From Conchocele bisecta (lineage: Eukaryota; Mollusca; Bivalvia; Lucinida; Thyasiridae), in contig CM055272.1 in assembly GCA_029237695.1 (NCBI GenBank), positions 29,770,791 through 29,834,790 on the forward strand: 64,000 nucleotides of DNA. Direction: 5' to 3'. Below are positions 1 through 11,796 of this stretch, piece after piece (the stretch's first letter is position 1; each line of letters opens with the position of its first letter). Position numbers and translations under genes: made by a program. The notes below the pieces were generated by a model. That model was not told where the DNA came from and ran no database searches. It was given only the letters and a program-made list of their open reading frames with translations.

Positions 1-470
1 GTTTTCATTTTGTATTACTAACAATAATAGTACTACCAGATTTTAACTTGTTTCCATCTTCAACATTGATTTTATGAGTGATGGTTACCCATACATGGCA
101 AACATTAAGACACCTATTATTTTTATTGATTTAAAACCTAAACGACCTTGAAATGACCTTCAAAGGTCAAATTTGAGGGGTACCCACCCCTATCCGAAAG
201 CTTACCCATCATACATATAAATTAGCATGGGTACCCATTTGTAACAAGAAATGCCATTAAAAGTTGTTTTTCATGCCCTGGTGGGCGTCTATGTATTACT
301 GCACACCAACAACGTAAAGCACTCCATGGGAAATGTATGCAATAACAAGTCAATATTAATCGATACAATGCACCTGCGATTTAGTTATCTAATGCACCTA
401 TATCAACATGTGACCAAGACATATATTTCCTATCTTGCATATAGCGTAGTGGTTACAGTTACAGTTACAG
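1..470. other. AT-rich non-coding flank
   Basis: I see no supportable gene here. The short open frames have no family signature. Around 147-175 there are several AGGTCA/TGACCT half-site-like words (GACCTTGAAATGACCT and AAAGGTCAAA). A short direct repeat of TTACAG at 452-470 leads into the satellite that follows. Confidence 0.5.
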
Positions 471-3400
471 TTCGAACGCTGTGTAAATGCCTAATAATTT
501 CTGTTTCCTTGCTCGGATCTGCTTCACATTTCACACACACATTGCTCCAATGGTCCTCTGCCAACCTGTGACAAATCCACATTCGTCCAGCCCCCTCCAA
601 GCCCAGGGTCAAGGTCACAGACTTGGTGCGTTCGAAACCTTAACGCTGGGTAAATGCCTTATAATTTCTGTTTCCTTGCTCGGATCTGCTTCACATTTCA
701 CACGCATTGCTCCAAGGTCCTCTGCCACTGTAACAAATCCACTTCGTGCCACCTCCGCCAAGCCCCAGGTCAAGGTCACAGACTTGGTGCGTTCGAAACC
801 TTAACGCTGGGTAAATGCCTTATAATTTCTGTTTCCTTGCTCGGATCTGCTTCACATTTCACACACGCATTGCTCCCATGGTCCTCTACCGCCCTGTGAC
901 AAATCCATTCGTCCCGCCCCCGCAAGCCAAGGGTCAAGGTCACAGACTTGGTGCGTTCGAAACCTTAACGTGGGTATGCCTTATATTTCTGTTTCCTTGC
1001 TTGGATCTGCTTCATTTCACACACACATTGCTCCAATGGTCCTCTCAACCTGTGACAAATCCACATTCGTCCCGCCCCCGCCAAGCCCAGGGTCAAGGTC
1101 ACAGACTTGGTGCGTTCGAAACCTTAACGCTGGGTAAATGCCTTATATTTCTGTTTCCTTGCTTGGATCTGCTTGAAATTTCACACGCATTGCTCCAATG
1201 GACCTCTACCGCCCTGTGACAAATCCACATTCGTCCGCCGCCAAAGCCCAGGGTCAAGGTCACAGACTGGTGCGTTCGAAACCTTAACGCTGGGTAAATG
1301 CCTTACAATTTCTGTTTCCTTGCTCGGATCTGCTTCACATTTCACACACGCATTGCTCCCATGGTCCTCTGCCACCCTGTGACTCATTCCACCATCGGTG
1401 CCGCTCTTCGCCTAAGCAGGGTAAACTAAGTCACAGGACTGTGCGTTTCGCTCCACCTTACGCTGGGTAATGCCTCATCTTGTTTCTTGCCTAACGGATC
1501 CTGCCTTCACATTTCACACACGCATTGCTCACCGCCCTGTCCAAATCCTTGTCCGACCCTCTGTGACTTAATCCACATTCTGCCGCCTCGGACTGCCCAG
1601 CATGCTCAATGGTCACATACTTGTGCGTTTGAAACCTTAACGCTGGGCGTAAATTGCCTATGCCTTATTTCTTTCTGTTTCCTTCCTCGGATCTGCTTCA
1701 CATTTCACACACGCATTGCTCCAATGGTCCTCTGCCACCCTGTGACAAATCCACATTCTGCCGCCCGCCAAGCCAGCAGGTCAAGGTCACAAGCTTAAAC
1801 TTATAGTTTGGATGTTACATTCGAAACCTTAACGCTGGGTAATGCCTCTATATCACATTGTAATCGGTGTTTCTTGCTCGCGGGATATCTGCTCAGCTCA
1901 GTTCACATTTCGCATTGCTCCTATGGTCCTCTGCCACCCTGTGACAAATCCACATTCGTGCCGCTCCCGCCATGCCCAGGGTCAAGGTCACATACTTAGT
2001 GCGTTCGAAACCTTAACGCTGGGTAAATGCCTTATAATTTCTGTTTCCATGCTCGGATCTGCTTCACATTTCACACACGCATTGCTCCAATGGTCCTCTA
2101 CCGCCGTGTGACAAATCCACATTCGTCCCGCCCCCGCTAAGCCCAGGGTCAAGGTCACAGACTTGGTGCGTTCGAAACCTTAACGCTGGGTAAATGCCTT
2201 ATAATTTCTGTTTCCTTGCTTGGATCTGCTTGAAATTTCACACACGCATTGCTCCAATGGTCCTCTACCGCCCTGTGACAAATCCACATTCGTCCCGCCC
2301 CCGCCAAGCCCAGGGTCAAGGTCACAGACTTGGTGCGTTCGAAACCTTAACGCTGGGTAAATGCCTTATAATTTCTGTTTCCTTGCTCGGATCTGCTTCA
2401 CATTTCACACACGCATTGATCCAATGGTCCTCTGCCACCCTGTGACAAATCCACATTCGTGCCGCCACCACCAAGCCCAGGGTCAAGGTCACAGTCTTGG
2501 TGCGTTCGAAACCTTAACGCTGGTAAATGTCTTATAATTTCTGTTTCCTTGCTCGGATCTGCTTCACATTTCACACACGCATTGCTCCCATGGTCCTCTA
2601 CCGCCCTGTGACAAATCCACATTCGTCCCGCCCCCGCTAAGCCAAGGGTCAAGGTCACAGACTTGGTGCGTTCGAAACCTTAACGCTGGGTAAATGCCTT
2701 ATATTTCTGTTTCCTTGCTTGGATCTGCTTGCAATTTCACACACACATTGCTCCAATGGTCCTCTACCGCCCTGTGACAAATCCACATTCGTCCCGCCCC
2801 CGCCAAGCCCAGGGTCAAGGTCACAGACTTGGTGCGTTCGAAACCTTAACGCTGGGTAAATGCCTTATATTTCTGTTTCCTTGCTTGGATCTGCTTGAAA
2901 TTTCAAACACGCATTGCTCCAATGGACCTCTACCGCCCTGTGACAAATCCACATTCGTCCCGCCCCCGCCAAAGCCCAGGGTCAAGGTCACAGACCTGGT
3001 GCGTTCGAAACCTTAACGCTGGGTAAATGCCTTACAATTTCTGTTTCCTTGCTCGGATCTGCTTCACATTTCACACACGCATTGCTCCAATGGTCCTCTG
3101 CCACCCTGTGACTCATCCACATTCGTGCCGCCTCCGCCAAGCCCAGGGTCAAGGTCACAGACTTGGTGCGTTCGAAACCTTAACGCTGGGTAAATGCCTT
3201 ATCATTTCTGTTTCCTTGCTCGGATCTGCTTCACATTTCACACACGCATTGCTCCAATGGTCCTCTGCCACCCTGTGACAAATCCACATTCCTGCCGCCT
3301 CCGCCAAGCCCAGGGTCAAGGTCACATACTTGGTGCGTTTGAAACCTTAACGCTGGGTAAATGCCTTATACTTTCTGTTTCCTTCCTCGGATCTGCTTCA

Positions 3401-6277
3401 CATTTCACACACGCATTGCTCCAATGGTCCTCTGCCACCCTGTGACAAATCCACATTCGTGCCGCCCCCGCCAAGCCCAGGGTCAAGGTCACAGACTTGG
3501 TGCATTCGAAACCTTAACGCTGGGTAAATGCCTTATACATGTAATTTCTGTTTCCTTGCTCGGATCTGCTTCACATTTCAGACACGCATTGCTCCTATGG
3601 TCCTCTGCCACCCTGTGACAAATCCACATTCGTGCCGCTCCCGCCATGCCCAGGGTCAAGGTCACATACTTAGTGCGTTCGAAACCTTAACGCTGGGTAA
3701 ATGCCTTATAATTTCTGTTTCCATGCTCGGATCTGCTTCACATTTCACACACGCATTGCTCCAATGGTCCTCTACCGCCGTGTGACAAATCCACATTCGT
3801 CCCGCCCCCGCTAAGCCCAGGGTCAAGGTCACAGACTTGGTGCGTTCGAAACCTTAACGCTGGGTAAAATGTCCTTATATTTCTGTTTCCTTGCTTGGAT
3901 CTGCTTGAAATTTCACACACGCATTGCTCCAATGGTCCTCTACCGCCCTGTGACAAATCCACATTCGTCCCGCCCCCGCCAAGCCCAGGGTCAAGGTCAC
4001 AGACTTGGTGCGTTCGAAACCTTAACGCTGGGTAAATGCCTTATAATTTCTGTTTCCTTGCTCGGATCTGCTTCACATTTCACACACGCATTGCTCCAAT
4101 GGTCCTCTGCCACCCTGTGACAAATCCACATTCGTCCGTCCCCGCCAAGCCCAGGTCAAGGTTACAGACTTGGTGCGTTTGAAACCTTAACACTCGGGTA
4201 AATGGCTTATAATTTATGTTTCCTTGCTCGGATCTGCTTCTCATCTCACACACGCATTGCTCCAATGGTCCTCTGCCACCCTGTGACAAATCCACATTCG
4301 TGCCGCCTCCGCCAAGCCCAGGGTCAAGGTCACATACTCCGTGCGTTCGAAACCTTAACGCTGTGTAAATGCCTTATAATTTCTGTTTCCTTGCTCGGAT
4401 CTGCTTCACATTTCATACACGCATTGCTCCAATGCTCCTCTGCCACCCTGTGACAAATCCACATTCGTGCCGCCCCCGCCAAGCCCAGGGTCAAGGTCAC
4501 AGACTTGGTGCGTTCGAAACCTTAACGCTGGGTAAATGCCTTATAATTTCTGTTTCCTTGCTCGGATCTGCTTCACATTTCACACCCGCATTACTCTAAT
4601 GGTCCTCTGCCACCCTGTGATAAATCCACATTCGTCCCGTCACCGCCAAGCCCAGGGTCAAGGTTACAGACTTGGCGCGTTTGAAACCTTAACGCTCGGG
4701 TAAATGGCTTATAATTTCTGTTTCCTTGCTCGGATCTGCTTCTCATTTCACACACGCATTGCTCCCATGGTCCTCTGCCACCCTGTGACAAATCCACATT
4801 CGTGCCGCCCCTGCCAAGCCCAGGGTCAAGGTCACAGACTTGGTGCGTTCGAAACCTTAACGCTGGGTAAATGCCTTATAATTTCTGTTTCCTTGCTCGG
4901 ATCTGCTTCACATTTCACACACGCATTGCTCCAATGGTCCTCTACCGCCCTGTGACAAATCCACATTCGTTCCGCCCCCGCTAAGCCCAGGGTCAAGGTC
5001 ACAGACTTGGTGCGTTCGAAACCTTAACGCTCGGGTAAATGCCTTATATTTCTATTTCCTTGCTTGGATTTGCTTGAAATTTCACACACGCATTGCTGCA
5101 ATGGTCCTCTACCGCCCTGTGACAAACCCACATTGGTCCCACCCCCGCCAAGCCCAGGGTCAAGGTCACAGACTTGGTGCTTTCGAAACCTTAACGCTGG
5201 GTAAATGCCTTATAATTTCTGTTTTCTTGCTCGGATCTGCTTCACATTTCACACACGCATTGATCCAATGGTCCTCTGCCACCCTGTGACAAATCCACAT
5301 TCGTGCCGCCACCACCAAGCCCAGGGTCAAGGTCACAGACTTGGTGCGTTCGAAACCTTAACGCTGGGTAAATGCCTTATAATTTCTGTTTCCTTGCTCG
5401 GATCTGCTTCACATTTCACACACGCATTGCTCCAATGGTCCTCTGCCATCCTGTGACAAATCTACATTCGTCCCGCCCCCGCCAAACCCAGGGTCAAGGT
5501 CACAGACTTGGTGCGTTCGAAACCTTAACGCTGGGTAAATGCCTTATAATTTATGTTTCCTTGCTCGGATCTGCTTCACATTTCACACACGCATTGATCC
5601 AATGGTCCTCTGCCAACCTGTGACAAATCCACATTCGTGCCACCCCCACCAAGCCCAGGGTCAAGGTCACAGTCTTGGTGCGTTCGAAACCTTAACGCTG
5701 GTAAATGTCTTATAATTTCTGTTTCCTTGCTCAGATCTGCTTCACATTTCACACACGCATTGCTCCAATGGTCCTCTGCCACCCTGTGACAAATCCACAT
5801 TCGTCCCGTCCCCGCCAAGCCCAGGGTCAAGGTTACAGACTTGGTGCGTTTGAAACCTTAACACTCGGGTAAATGGCTTATAATTTATGTTTCCTTGCTC
5901 GGATCTGCTTCTCATCTCACACACGCATTGCTCCAATGGTCCTCTGCCACCCTGTGACAAATCCACATTCGTGCCGCCTCCGCCAAGCCCAGGGTCAAGG
6001 TCACATACTCCGTGCGTTCGAAACCTTAACGCTGTGTAAATGCCTTATAATTTCTGTTTCCTTGCTCGGATCTGCTTCACATTTCATACACGCATTGCTC
6101 CAATGCTCCTCTGCCACCTGTGACAAATCCACATTCGTGCCCCGCCCCCCCGCCCAAGCCCAGGGTCAAGGTCACAGACTTGTGCGTTCGAAAAAACCTT
6201 AACGCTGGGTAAATGCCTTATAATTTCTGTTTCCTTGCTCGGATTCTGCTTCACATTTCACACCCGCATTACTCTAA
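471..6277 (+). repeat. 167-bp tandem satellite, about 35 copies
   Basis: A single unit is repeated head-to-tail. Identical landmarks recur at 3027, 3194, 3361 and 3528, which gives exactly 167 bp. Each unit carries TTCGAAACCTTAACGCTGG, a TTTCTGTTTCCTTGCT block, ATTGCTCCAATGGTCC, and TCAAGGTCA. Because 167 is not a multiple of three, every frame opens for about 83 codons and then stops, so the many short open frames are artefacts. Copies between about 1400 and 1900 are more diverged than the rest. Variants recur about 1,674 bp apart (ten units), indicating a higher-order repeat. The array runs into the assembly gap, so its true length is unknown. Confidence 0.97.
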
Positions 6278-6777
6278 NNNNNNNNNNNNNNNNNNNNNNN
6301 NNNNNNNNNNNNNNNNNNNNNNNNNNNNNNNNNNNNNNNNNNNNNNNNNNNNNNNNNNNNNNNNNNNNNNNNNNNNNNNNNNNNNNNNNNNNNNNNNNNN
6401 NNNNNNNNNNNNNNNNNNNNNNNNNNNNNNNNNNNNNNNNNNNNNNNNNNNNNNNNNNNNNNNNNNNNNNNNNNNNNNNNNNNNNNNNNNNNNNNNNNNN
6501 NNNNNNNNNNNNNNNNNNNNNNNNNNNNNNNNNNNNNNNNNNNNNNNNNNNNNNNNNNNNNNNNNNNNNNNNNNNNNNNNNNNNNNNNNNNNNNNNNNNN
6601 NNNNNNNNNNNNNNNNNNNNNNNNNNNNNNNNNNNNNNNNNNNNNNNNNNNNNNNNNNNNNNNNNNNNNNNNNNNNNNNNNNNNNNNNNNNNNNNNNNNN
6701 NNNNNNNNNNNNNNNNNNNNNNNNNNNNNNNNNNNNNNNNNNNNNNNNNNNNNNNNNNNNNNNNNNNNNNNNNNNNN
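6278..6777. other. Assembly gap (500 N)
   Basis: Exactly 500 N separate the satellite from the Polinton integrase, which suggests an arbitrary-size gap. The missing sequence hides the array end, the Polinton left terminus and the integrase N-terminus (zinc-binding part). Confidence 0.99.
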
Positions 6778-6779
6778 TA

Positions 6780-7664
6780 GTAGGAGGTATCGATCAACAA
6801 TGGCAGGCTGATTTGGCAGATATGCAACAATTCTCAGGTGAAAATGAGAATCAAAGATATCTATTGTGTTTAATAGATGTATTTTCAAAATATGCATGGG
6901 TAATACCCCTTCCTAACAAAACGGGGAAAACATTGATTAACGCGTTTGATTTGATACTAAAAACATCAAAACGCAAGCCACGTTCTTTACAAAGCGATAA
7001 AGGAACGGAATTTAAAAATAAAGAATTTCAACATTTCTTGAAATCTAAGCACATTCATTTTTTCACAACCGAAAACCCTGAAACTAAAGCAAGTATAGTT
7101 GTACGATTTCAAAGAACTTTAAAAACACGTATGTGGAAATATTTCACATATCATCAAACTAGAAAATATATTGATATTTTACAAAATATTGTTGATGGAT
7201 ACAACCGAACATACCATCGTAGTATTAAGAGGACCCCAATTTCTGTCAATACCTCAAATGAAATTGAGGTTACACATGCATTGTATGGAATGAAACAAGC
7301 TATTCCAACCAAAAACCAAAAACAAATTACATGTCGGTGATTTAGTTCGTATTAATAAAACAAAACGCACATTTGAAAAGGGTTATCTACCAAACTGGAC
7401 GAAAGAATTATTTAAAATATTTCATAGTAATAAAAGTTTACCATCAACCTATAAAATTGAAGATCTTGATGGTGAAAAAATAATGGGTACATTTTACGGA
7501 AAGGAAATTCAAGGTATAAAAGATGATGAAATATATGAAATTGAATAAATCTTGCTCGACGTACAAGACGTGTAGGTAATAAAACAATCAAGGAAACTAA
7601 AGTTCATTGGATGGGTTATCCGTCAAAGTTTGATAGTTGGATTTCATCATCAAACATAATATGA
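6780..7664 (+). pseudogene. Polinton integrase (rve core plus chromodomain), broken
   Basis: This would be a retroviral-type integrase that inserts the element into host DNA. The open part from 6780 to 7337 starts inside the rve core. The first catalytic Asp is in QADLADM and the second in LQSDKGTEF. The third position, Glu in active relatives, reads SIVVRFQRT, so a Val (GTA codon) stands where the family has Glu. A stop at 7338-7340 needs a frame change near 7320, after which a conserved HVGDLVRI / KGYLPNWT stretch runs to a stop at 7546-7548. A further frame change leads into a C-terminal chromodomain-like piece (VHWMGYPSKFDSWI) ending at TGA 7662-7664. The N-terminus is lost in the assembly gap. 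At least two frame breaks plus the lost Glu make it inactive. Confidence 0.92.
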
Positions 7665-7942
7665 ATGAACAAGATATAATTGAAAACGGGAAAATAGAAA
7701 AACAAGAGTTTTCATTTTGTGGTAAACGAATACCAAAAAATCAATTTCAATATATTTCTCAAGTAGTTATAATATATGAAATTGTTGCAACAGCCATCAT
7801 TCATTTAAGTATCCAAAGTCCTAATCGCGAATTGTGGCTCGTTCTTTTAAGTAGTTCTCTTGGATACATTTTACCAAGTCCCGGGTTAAAATTTAGCAAA
7901 ATACCACAGACAGGCTTCGATTTTACAGAGGGTAAAAAATGA
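7661..7942 (+). CDS. Small Polinton membrane protein (93 aa)
   Basis: I chose ATG 7661 because it overlaps the integrase stop (ATGA), the usual compact spacing. An in-frame ATG at 7637 lies inside the integrase chromodomain. The protein has a polar, acidic/basic N-terminus (MNEQDIIENGKIEK). It then has two hydrophobic segments, roughly residues 31-50 (ISQVVIIYEIVATAIIHLSI) and 57-72 (ELWLVLLSSSLGYILP), and a short polar tail. Proteins with this layout sit between integrase and penton in Polintons. Their function is not established, and a membrane or virion-associated role is inference. The frame is intact, and its stop overlaps the penton start (ATGA at 7939). Confidence 0.7.
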   Translation: MNEQDIIENGKIEKQEFSFCGKRIPKNQFQYISQVVIIYEIVATAIIHLSIQSPNRELWLVLLSSSLGYILPSPGLKFSKIPQTGFDFTEGKK

Positions 7943-8289
7943 ATTCATTTTACGTAACCTTACTGAGTGATAGTTCTATGGATATTTATCCATCAAATAT
8001 ACAATGTTGTTTCAAAGTTAAATTACCTCAAACAGTTCGTATCGATAAAGAAAACTGGGAAATAGCATTAACGGAATTAATTATTCCTTCACAGTTTTTA
8101 AATATCACCAAAGACGAAACAGAATTTAATATTATAACAAAAGATTTATCTTTCTACTCGGATGTTTCAGAAATAAAAAATAAAAAATTTGATATAAATG
8201 AGATAGGCTTTGGTGAAGATGGTACTCCTATTAAATGGATTATCAATTTTAATTTTCAACCAGGATCCTACATTACGCAAACATTTTAT
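7939..8289 (+). pseudogene. Polinton penton/minor capsid protein, N-terminal part
   Basis: The start motif MNSFYVTLLSDSSMDIYP, followed by LPQTVRI and ENWEIALTELIIP, is characteristic of the Polinton minor capsid (penton, single jelly-roll) protein. The reading frame is intact for 117 codons up to TAT at 8287-8289. It then runs into a TAG that belongs to an unrelated 2.5-kb insertion. The rest of the gene resumes at 10821 in the same strand and sense. A translated product from this copy would lack most of the jelly roll. Confidence 0.85.
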
Positions 8290-8300
8290 TAGCGAGCCTA

Positions 8301-8347
8301 CCTCACCAAACCCCCGGTTACCTATGTAAACAGCGGGTTTGGTGAGG
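8301..8347. repeat. Hairpin at left end of the insertion
   Basis: CCTCACCAAACCC at 8301-8313 is perfectly complementary to GGGTTTGGTGAGG at 8335-8347, with a 21-nt loop. It lies 11 bp inside the left boundary of the insertion, a position typical of subterminal hairpins in mobile elements. Confidence 0.8.
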
Positions 8348-9705
8348 TTGCCGCGCAATAGGTAATGCGGTCAAATAGGTCACGATGCAGTGACTATTTT
8401 CAATCAATAACTTATGTTGTAAGCGATTGTAATGTGTATTTTCAATATTTATATTATTAAAATGTATCATATCGGTACCCCTTTAAGTAATATTTGTATA
8501 GTTTAAATGTAATGATGTTGTCATGAAGCGCATGAATATAAGTATTAATTAATCCAGTTTATATTGAGGCAAATCACACAGCCTAAAAACATAGTGCTTG
8601 AGTATAAACCATAGTATCGTATATTATTCATAAGTATATCACTATTAAACATTAATTACAATATGTATGCATATTATTCAAAGAGTAGATGCTACCGCTG
8701 TTTCGCTGTATGTGATATTTATAACAAAATATTTTTTTTATTCGTCCACGTACGGATTTCTGTCACACAAAGCGCCATTTTCAGTTCATATTTTGACCTG
8801 TGCATATGAACCGGACTAAGTTTAAACAACGCTCGATTCCGTCCAATTCAGATTTCTCTGCAGAATGGTCAGACTAACTACATATTAAGTAATGTTGCTA
8901 AATAAGTGTTAACGGCTGGAACATGGTTATCACTAAAAGGAAGAAACCACATCGTATTATTGAAACAAGTATTTACCTGAGACCTCATGGAGCCGCCATT
9001 AATCCAGTGTAAACAATAGACCGTGTGATCCCATTTCCTGAGTAGCCCCCGCTTAGTGAAACGGTGTGCTAATCATGATATTATGTTCCCCAATAATTGG
9101 AAACGGTTTGAATTTCTCGGTAAAAACTAAAAAAGTCATAAAAAAATAACGATGTATATTTAACATTGGATACGCTTAAACGGTATTACTCTCTCATCGG
9201 ATCGTCAGTTGTCGTCGATAGCGATTTAACGTACTGATCTGGTCTTAATTTATTGTCAACTTTCAACGCCATTTACAGAATATATGGTTAATTTTGGAAA
9301 TAAATAACGGCAAATTACGATACGTCTGCTCTGAAATATCTGTCAACATGCGGACGTAATTTAAGGAAATCGATTATATTTTAAGGCTACATCTGTGACT
9401 AATTACGAATTTACGTATGGTCTTTGGCTACACCCGACACATTACACAGATCTAGTTGTAAATACACGTCGCTTTGTGTGGGGAAAAAATCGATAATGCG
9501 TAGCTGTGTGTGACGAGGTGTTGATCTGATGTCACCACACAGCTGTGACCCTTAGGCAATGTTTTGAAATTGACGTGTCGTTTTGATGTGTGCCGCAACA
9601 CCTCACTGTCGGAGACAACATGACAATTAACGATATACTCTCGATTATACACAGATCTATTAGACGGTTGGTTATTTAAAGTAAAGAGTAGTTCAGTATA
9701 CCTTC

Positions 9706-9930
9706 GCCGATATTGTTTTTAGAAAATCAGTAATATTTTCCGTAAATGGTGTTGAAAAGTTGACAAAAATTCTACCACCGTATTTAGTTGTGCCGATATT
9801 GTTTTAAAAAATCTGTAATTTTTTTCCGTAAATGGTGTTGAAAATTGACAAAATATATAGCCGCATTTCTCCGATATTCGTTTAGAAAATCACCAATATT
9901 TTCTGTAAATGGTGTTGACACAAAATGCAG
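9706..9930 (+). repeat. Tandem repeat, three copies of about 87 bp
   Basis: Each copy contains CCGATATT, a GTTTTAGAAAATC-like stretch, TTTCCGTAAATGGTGTTGA and GACAAAA. The copies begin near 9706, 9793 and 9876 and are diverged from one another. No coding potential is seen. Confidence 0.75.
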
Positions 9931-10159
9931 CGTTCACTCGGAATTCAAATAAAATACAAAATAATAATTTAATAAATAGACGCCGATGGCTACTGTGTTT
10001 GCGGCCAGTGAATTCTGGTCGTGGTAGCCACAGGCGCAGTTCGAACAGTGCTGTGAGCAGATGGAGGACAATAATTATTTCAAATTCATAAAAAAATGTT
10101 TGCTGTCCGAAAATTGTGACAGCCAAAAAAAAAAGATTTTGGGACAGTAAAACATTATA

Positions 10160-10285
10160 TGGTATAGACAGTATAGACAGTACCTCAAACTTAAAAAAAA
10201 CAGTAACAAACTGTCTGTGTATATATTACTTAAACTTAAAACATCAGTAACAAATTGTCTGTGTATATATTACTTAAAGACAGAC
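10160..10285 (+). repeat. Two-copy direct repeat (~62 bp)
   Basis: TCTGTGTATATATTACTTAA, preceded by an AACTTAAAA...CAGTAACAAA stretch, occurs twice about 60 bp apart within the insertion. It shows a recent local duplication. Confidence 0.75.
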
Positions 10286-10406
10286 ACTTTAATTGTTGGT
10301 AAGTTTCTATCAATTTATAGGTATTTTTATTAAAATCATAAAATTGTGAAAATATTCAAAAATATTAAAATCACAAAAATAATATATATGGAGAATTTTT
10401 TTTTAT

Positions 10407-10496
10407 ACCACGTCGAGGTTTGAACCCGCGACCCTTTCGGGAATCGGTAATTAAATCATTAAAGTCGGCGACCTTAACCTCACGACTGTTGCGCCA
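10407..10496 (-). ncRNA. tRNA-like sequence (SINE head or tRNA pseudogene)
   Basis: On the - strand there is an A-box-like GTGAGGTTAAGG, then CCCGAAAGGG as a possible variable-arm stem, then GCGGGTTCAAACC, which matches the T-arm/B-box consensus. An A-rich run follows on the 3' side. The size (~85 nt) and apparent long variable arm resemble tRNA-Ser/Leu. I could not pair a convincing acceptor stem, so I prefer a tRNA-derived SINE head to a functional tRNA. Confidence 0.45.
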
Positions 10497-10820
10497 TTTA
10501 TGACAATCACAGTTATACAGAAGTGCTATCAGTATTACGCCACCATTTGAACGTAATAATTATTAAATTATTTGCAACTCCATCTACAACAATACCGTTA
10601 CAGAGATACGCTATTGAAATAACATCTATTAGTACCCATAACATAACAAAGTAATGTATCATTATATATCACAGGAGATAGCTTAAAACTATATATCCTA
10701 ATCATAAACAGAACAATCCGCTTGGCTCGTATGAAAATAGTTCGCGTGATATTGATTATCTCCCTTGTCGAAAGTAGTTCAATGATTTATTAATTCCAAA
10801 TAAGACGTGTTTGCGTAATG

Positions 10821-11386
10821 TATTCATCAATAGCTCATGTATTGGAAACAATTTATAATATCATTCAAGATTCTTTTGGCGATATTTTTAAAAAAAACAA
10901 GCAAGCGATTAACGTTTCATATTCTCCGGGTATGAAACGTCCAAAATTTAGTTTTCATAAAATTCGCAAAACAGGAATTAAATTTAACCATACATTGTTT
11001 TTAAAGTTAGGTGGAGATCCAAAGTTAGTAAACGATACATTTTTTGCAAACAGTAATGCAAATGATTTTTTTCCACATTTGTCAAATTTAAATGAGGGGT
11101 TTAATCATTTGTTTATTTACTCTGATATTGTTGAATATTCGATTGTAGGACATATTCAAGCTCCGATTTTAAGAGTTGTACCATTCAAAACATCAAATTC
11201 AATTGAAAATGATATAGGTAGTCAACATATTAACCATGAATTTTTAAACTTACATTATATGCCTATATCAAAATCTGAATTTGATACAATTCATATAAAT
11301 ATAAGAGAGATTCGGGCAATCCTGTTCATTTTGTTCTTGGAAAGTCTATGGTGAAGTTACATTTTAGGAAAAGAAAAATAGATTGA
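10821..11386 (+). pseudogene. Polinton penton/minor capsid protein, C-terminal part
   Basis: This continues the gene begun at 7939. Conserved family stretches are visible in order: FSFHKIRKTGIKFN, a GFNHLFIYSDIVEYSIVG strand, a PILRVVPF strand, and HHxxY-type NLHYMPISKSEFDTIHI. A single-base frame change near 11315 puts the first frame on a false stop at 11352-11354. The conserved tail continues in another frame to TGA at 11384-11386. The gene is therefore broken twice, by the insertion and by this frameshift. The next gene starts 2 nt later. Confidence 0.85.
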
Positions 11387-11388
11387 AA

Positions 11389-11788
11389 ATGCATCCTGTA
11401 TATCGAGGAGTTACACGTCAGTATGGGGCAGGTTTAGGATCCTTGTTCAAATCTGCAATTAGAACCGTTTCTCCAATTATAAAACCAATAATAAAACTGG
11501 AGTAAATTCTTTTAAAAATGAAGGAATGAAACAAGGAATAGGTTCAGCTCAAGATATTTTTCTTAAACACAAAAATCCAAAGGATGTAATTATTTCACGA
11601 GGTAAACAAACAATGAATTCTTCATAGGAAAATCGTTTTTGAAGAAATTAGGTATAAAAACAAAGAAAAATAAAAGGAAACATCAGTCGCGTTCAATACA
11701 TCGAAGAGTTAAGGTCCATAAATCAAGTAACAATCAAAAAGGTATAAAAAGGAGAAAAATATCTAACAAAATTTATATTTTTGACTAA
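11389..11788 (+). pseudogene. Small basic Polinton virion protein, frameshifted
   Basis: It opens with MHPVYRGVTRQYGAGLGS and continues with IIKPIIK, a typical start for the small protein encoded between penton and major capsid in Polintons. The C-terminal third is very rich in Lys and Arg. Two frame changes, near 11500 and 11625, are needed to follow it to TAA at 11786-11788. By position and basic composition it may be a counterpart of adenovirus internal (cement/core) proteins; that role is inference. Confidence 0.7.
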
Positions 11789-11796
11789 AATAAAAA

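Larger units (their letters stand above)
8290..10820. other. 2.5-kb non-coding insertion inside the penton gene
   Basis: Penton coding sequence stops at 8289 and resumes at 10821. TAT is present on both sides (8287-8289 and 10821-10823) and could be a 3-bp target duplication. The insert has no credible ORF. It is AT-rich and contains a hairpin near its left end, two small tandem repeats and a tRNA-like sequence. I see no long terminal inverted repeats. The last bases of the insert plus TA (10808-10822) are an exact reverse complement of the coding sequence at 8269-8283, next to the left junction. Its class is unknown; a non-autonomous element or a templated repair insertion are both possible. 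Confidence 0.75.

Noticed and set aside
471..6277. Dozens of 60-134 aa open frames on both strands with conserved-looking sequence
   Set aside because: They are frame-cycling translations of the 167-bp satellite; the period is not a multiple of three and no start or promoter context exists.
6213..7340. A 375-aa frame spanning the gap
   Set aside because: Half is unknown N residues and the N-terminal part is satellite; only the integrase portion after 6780 is real.
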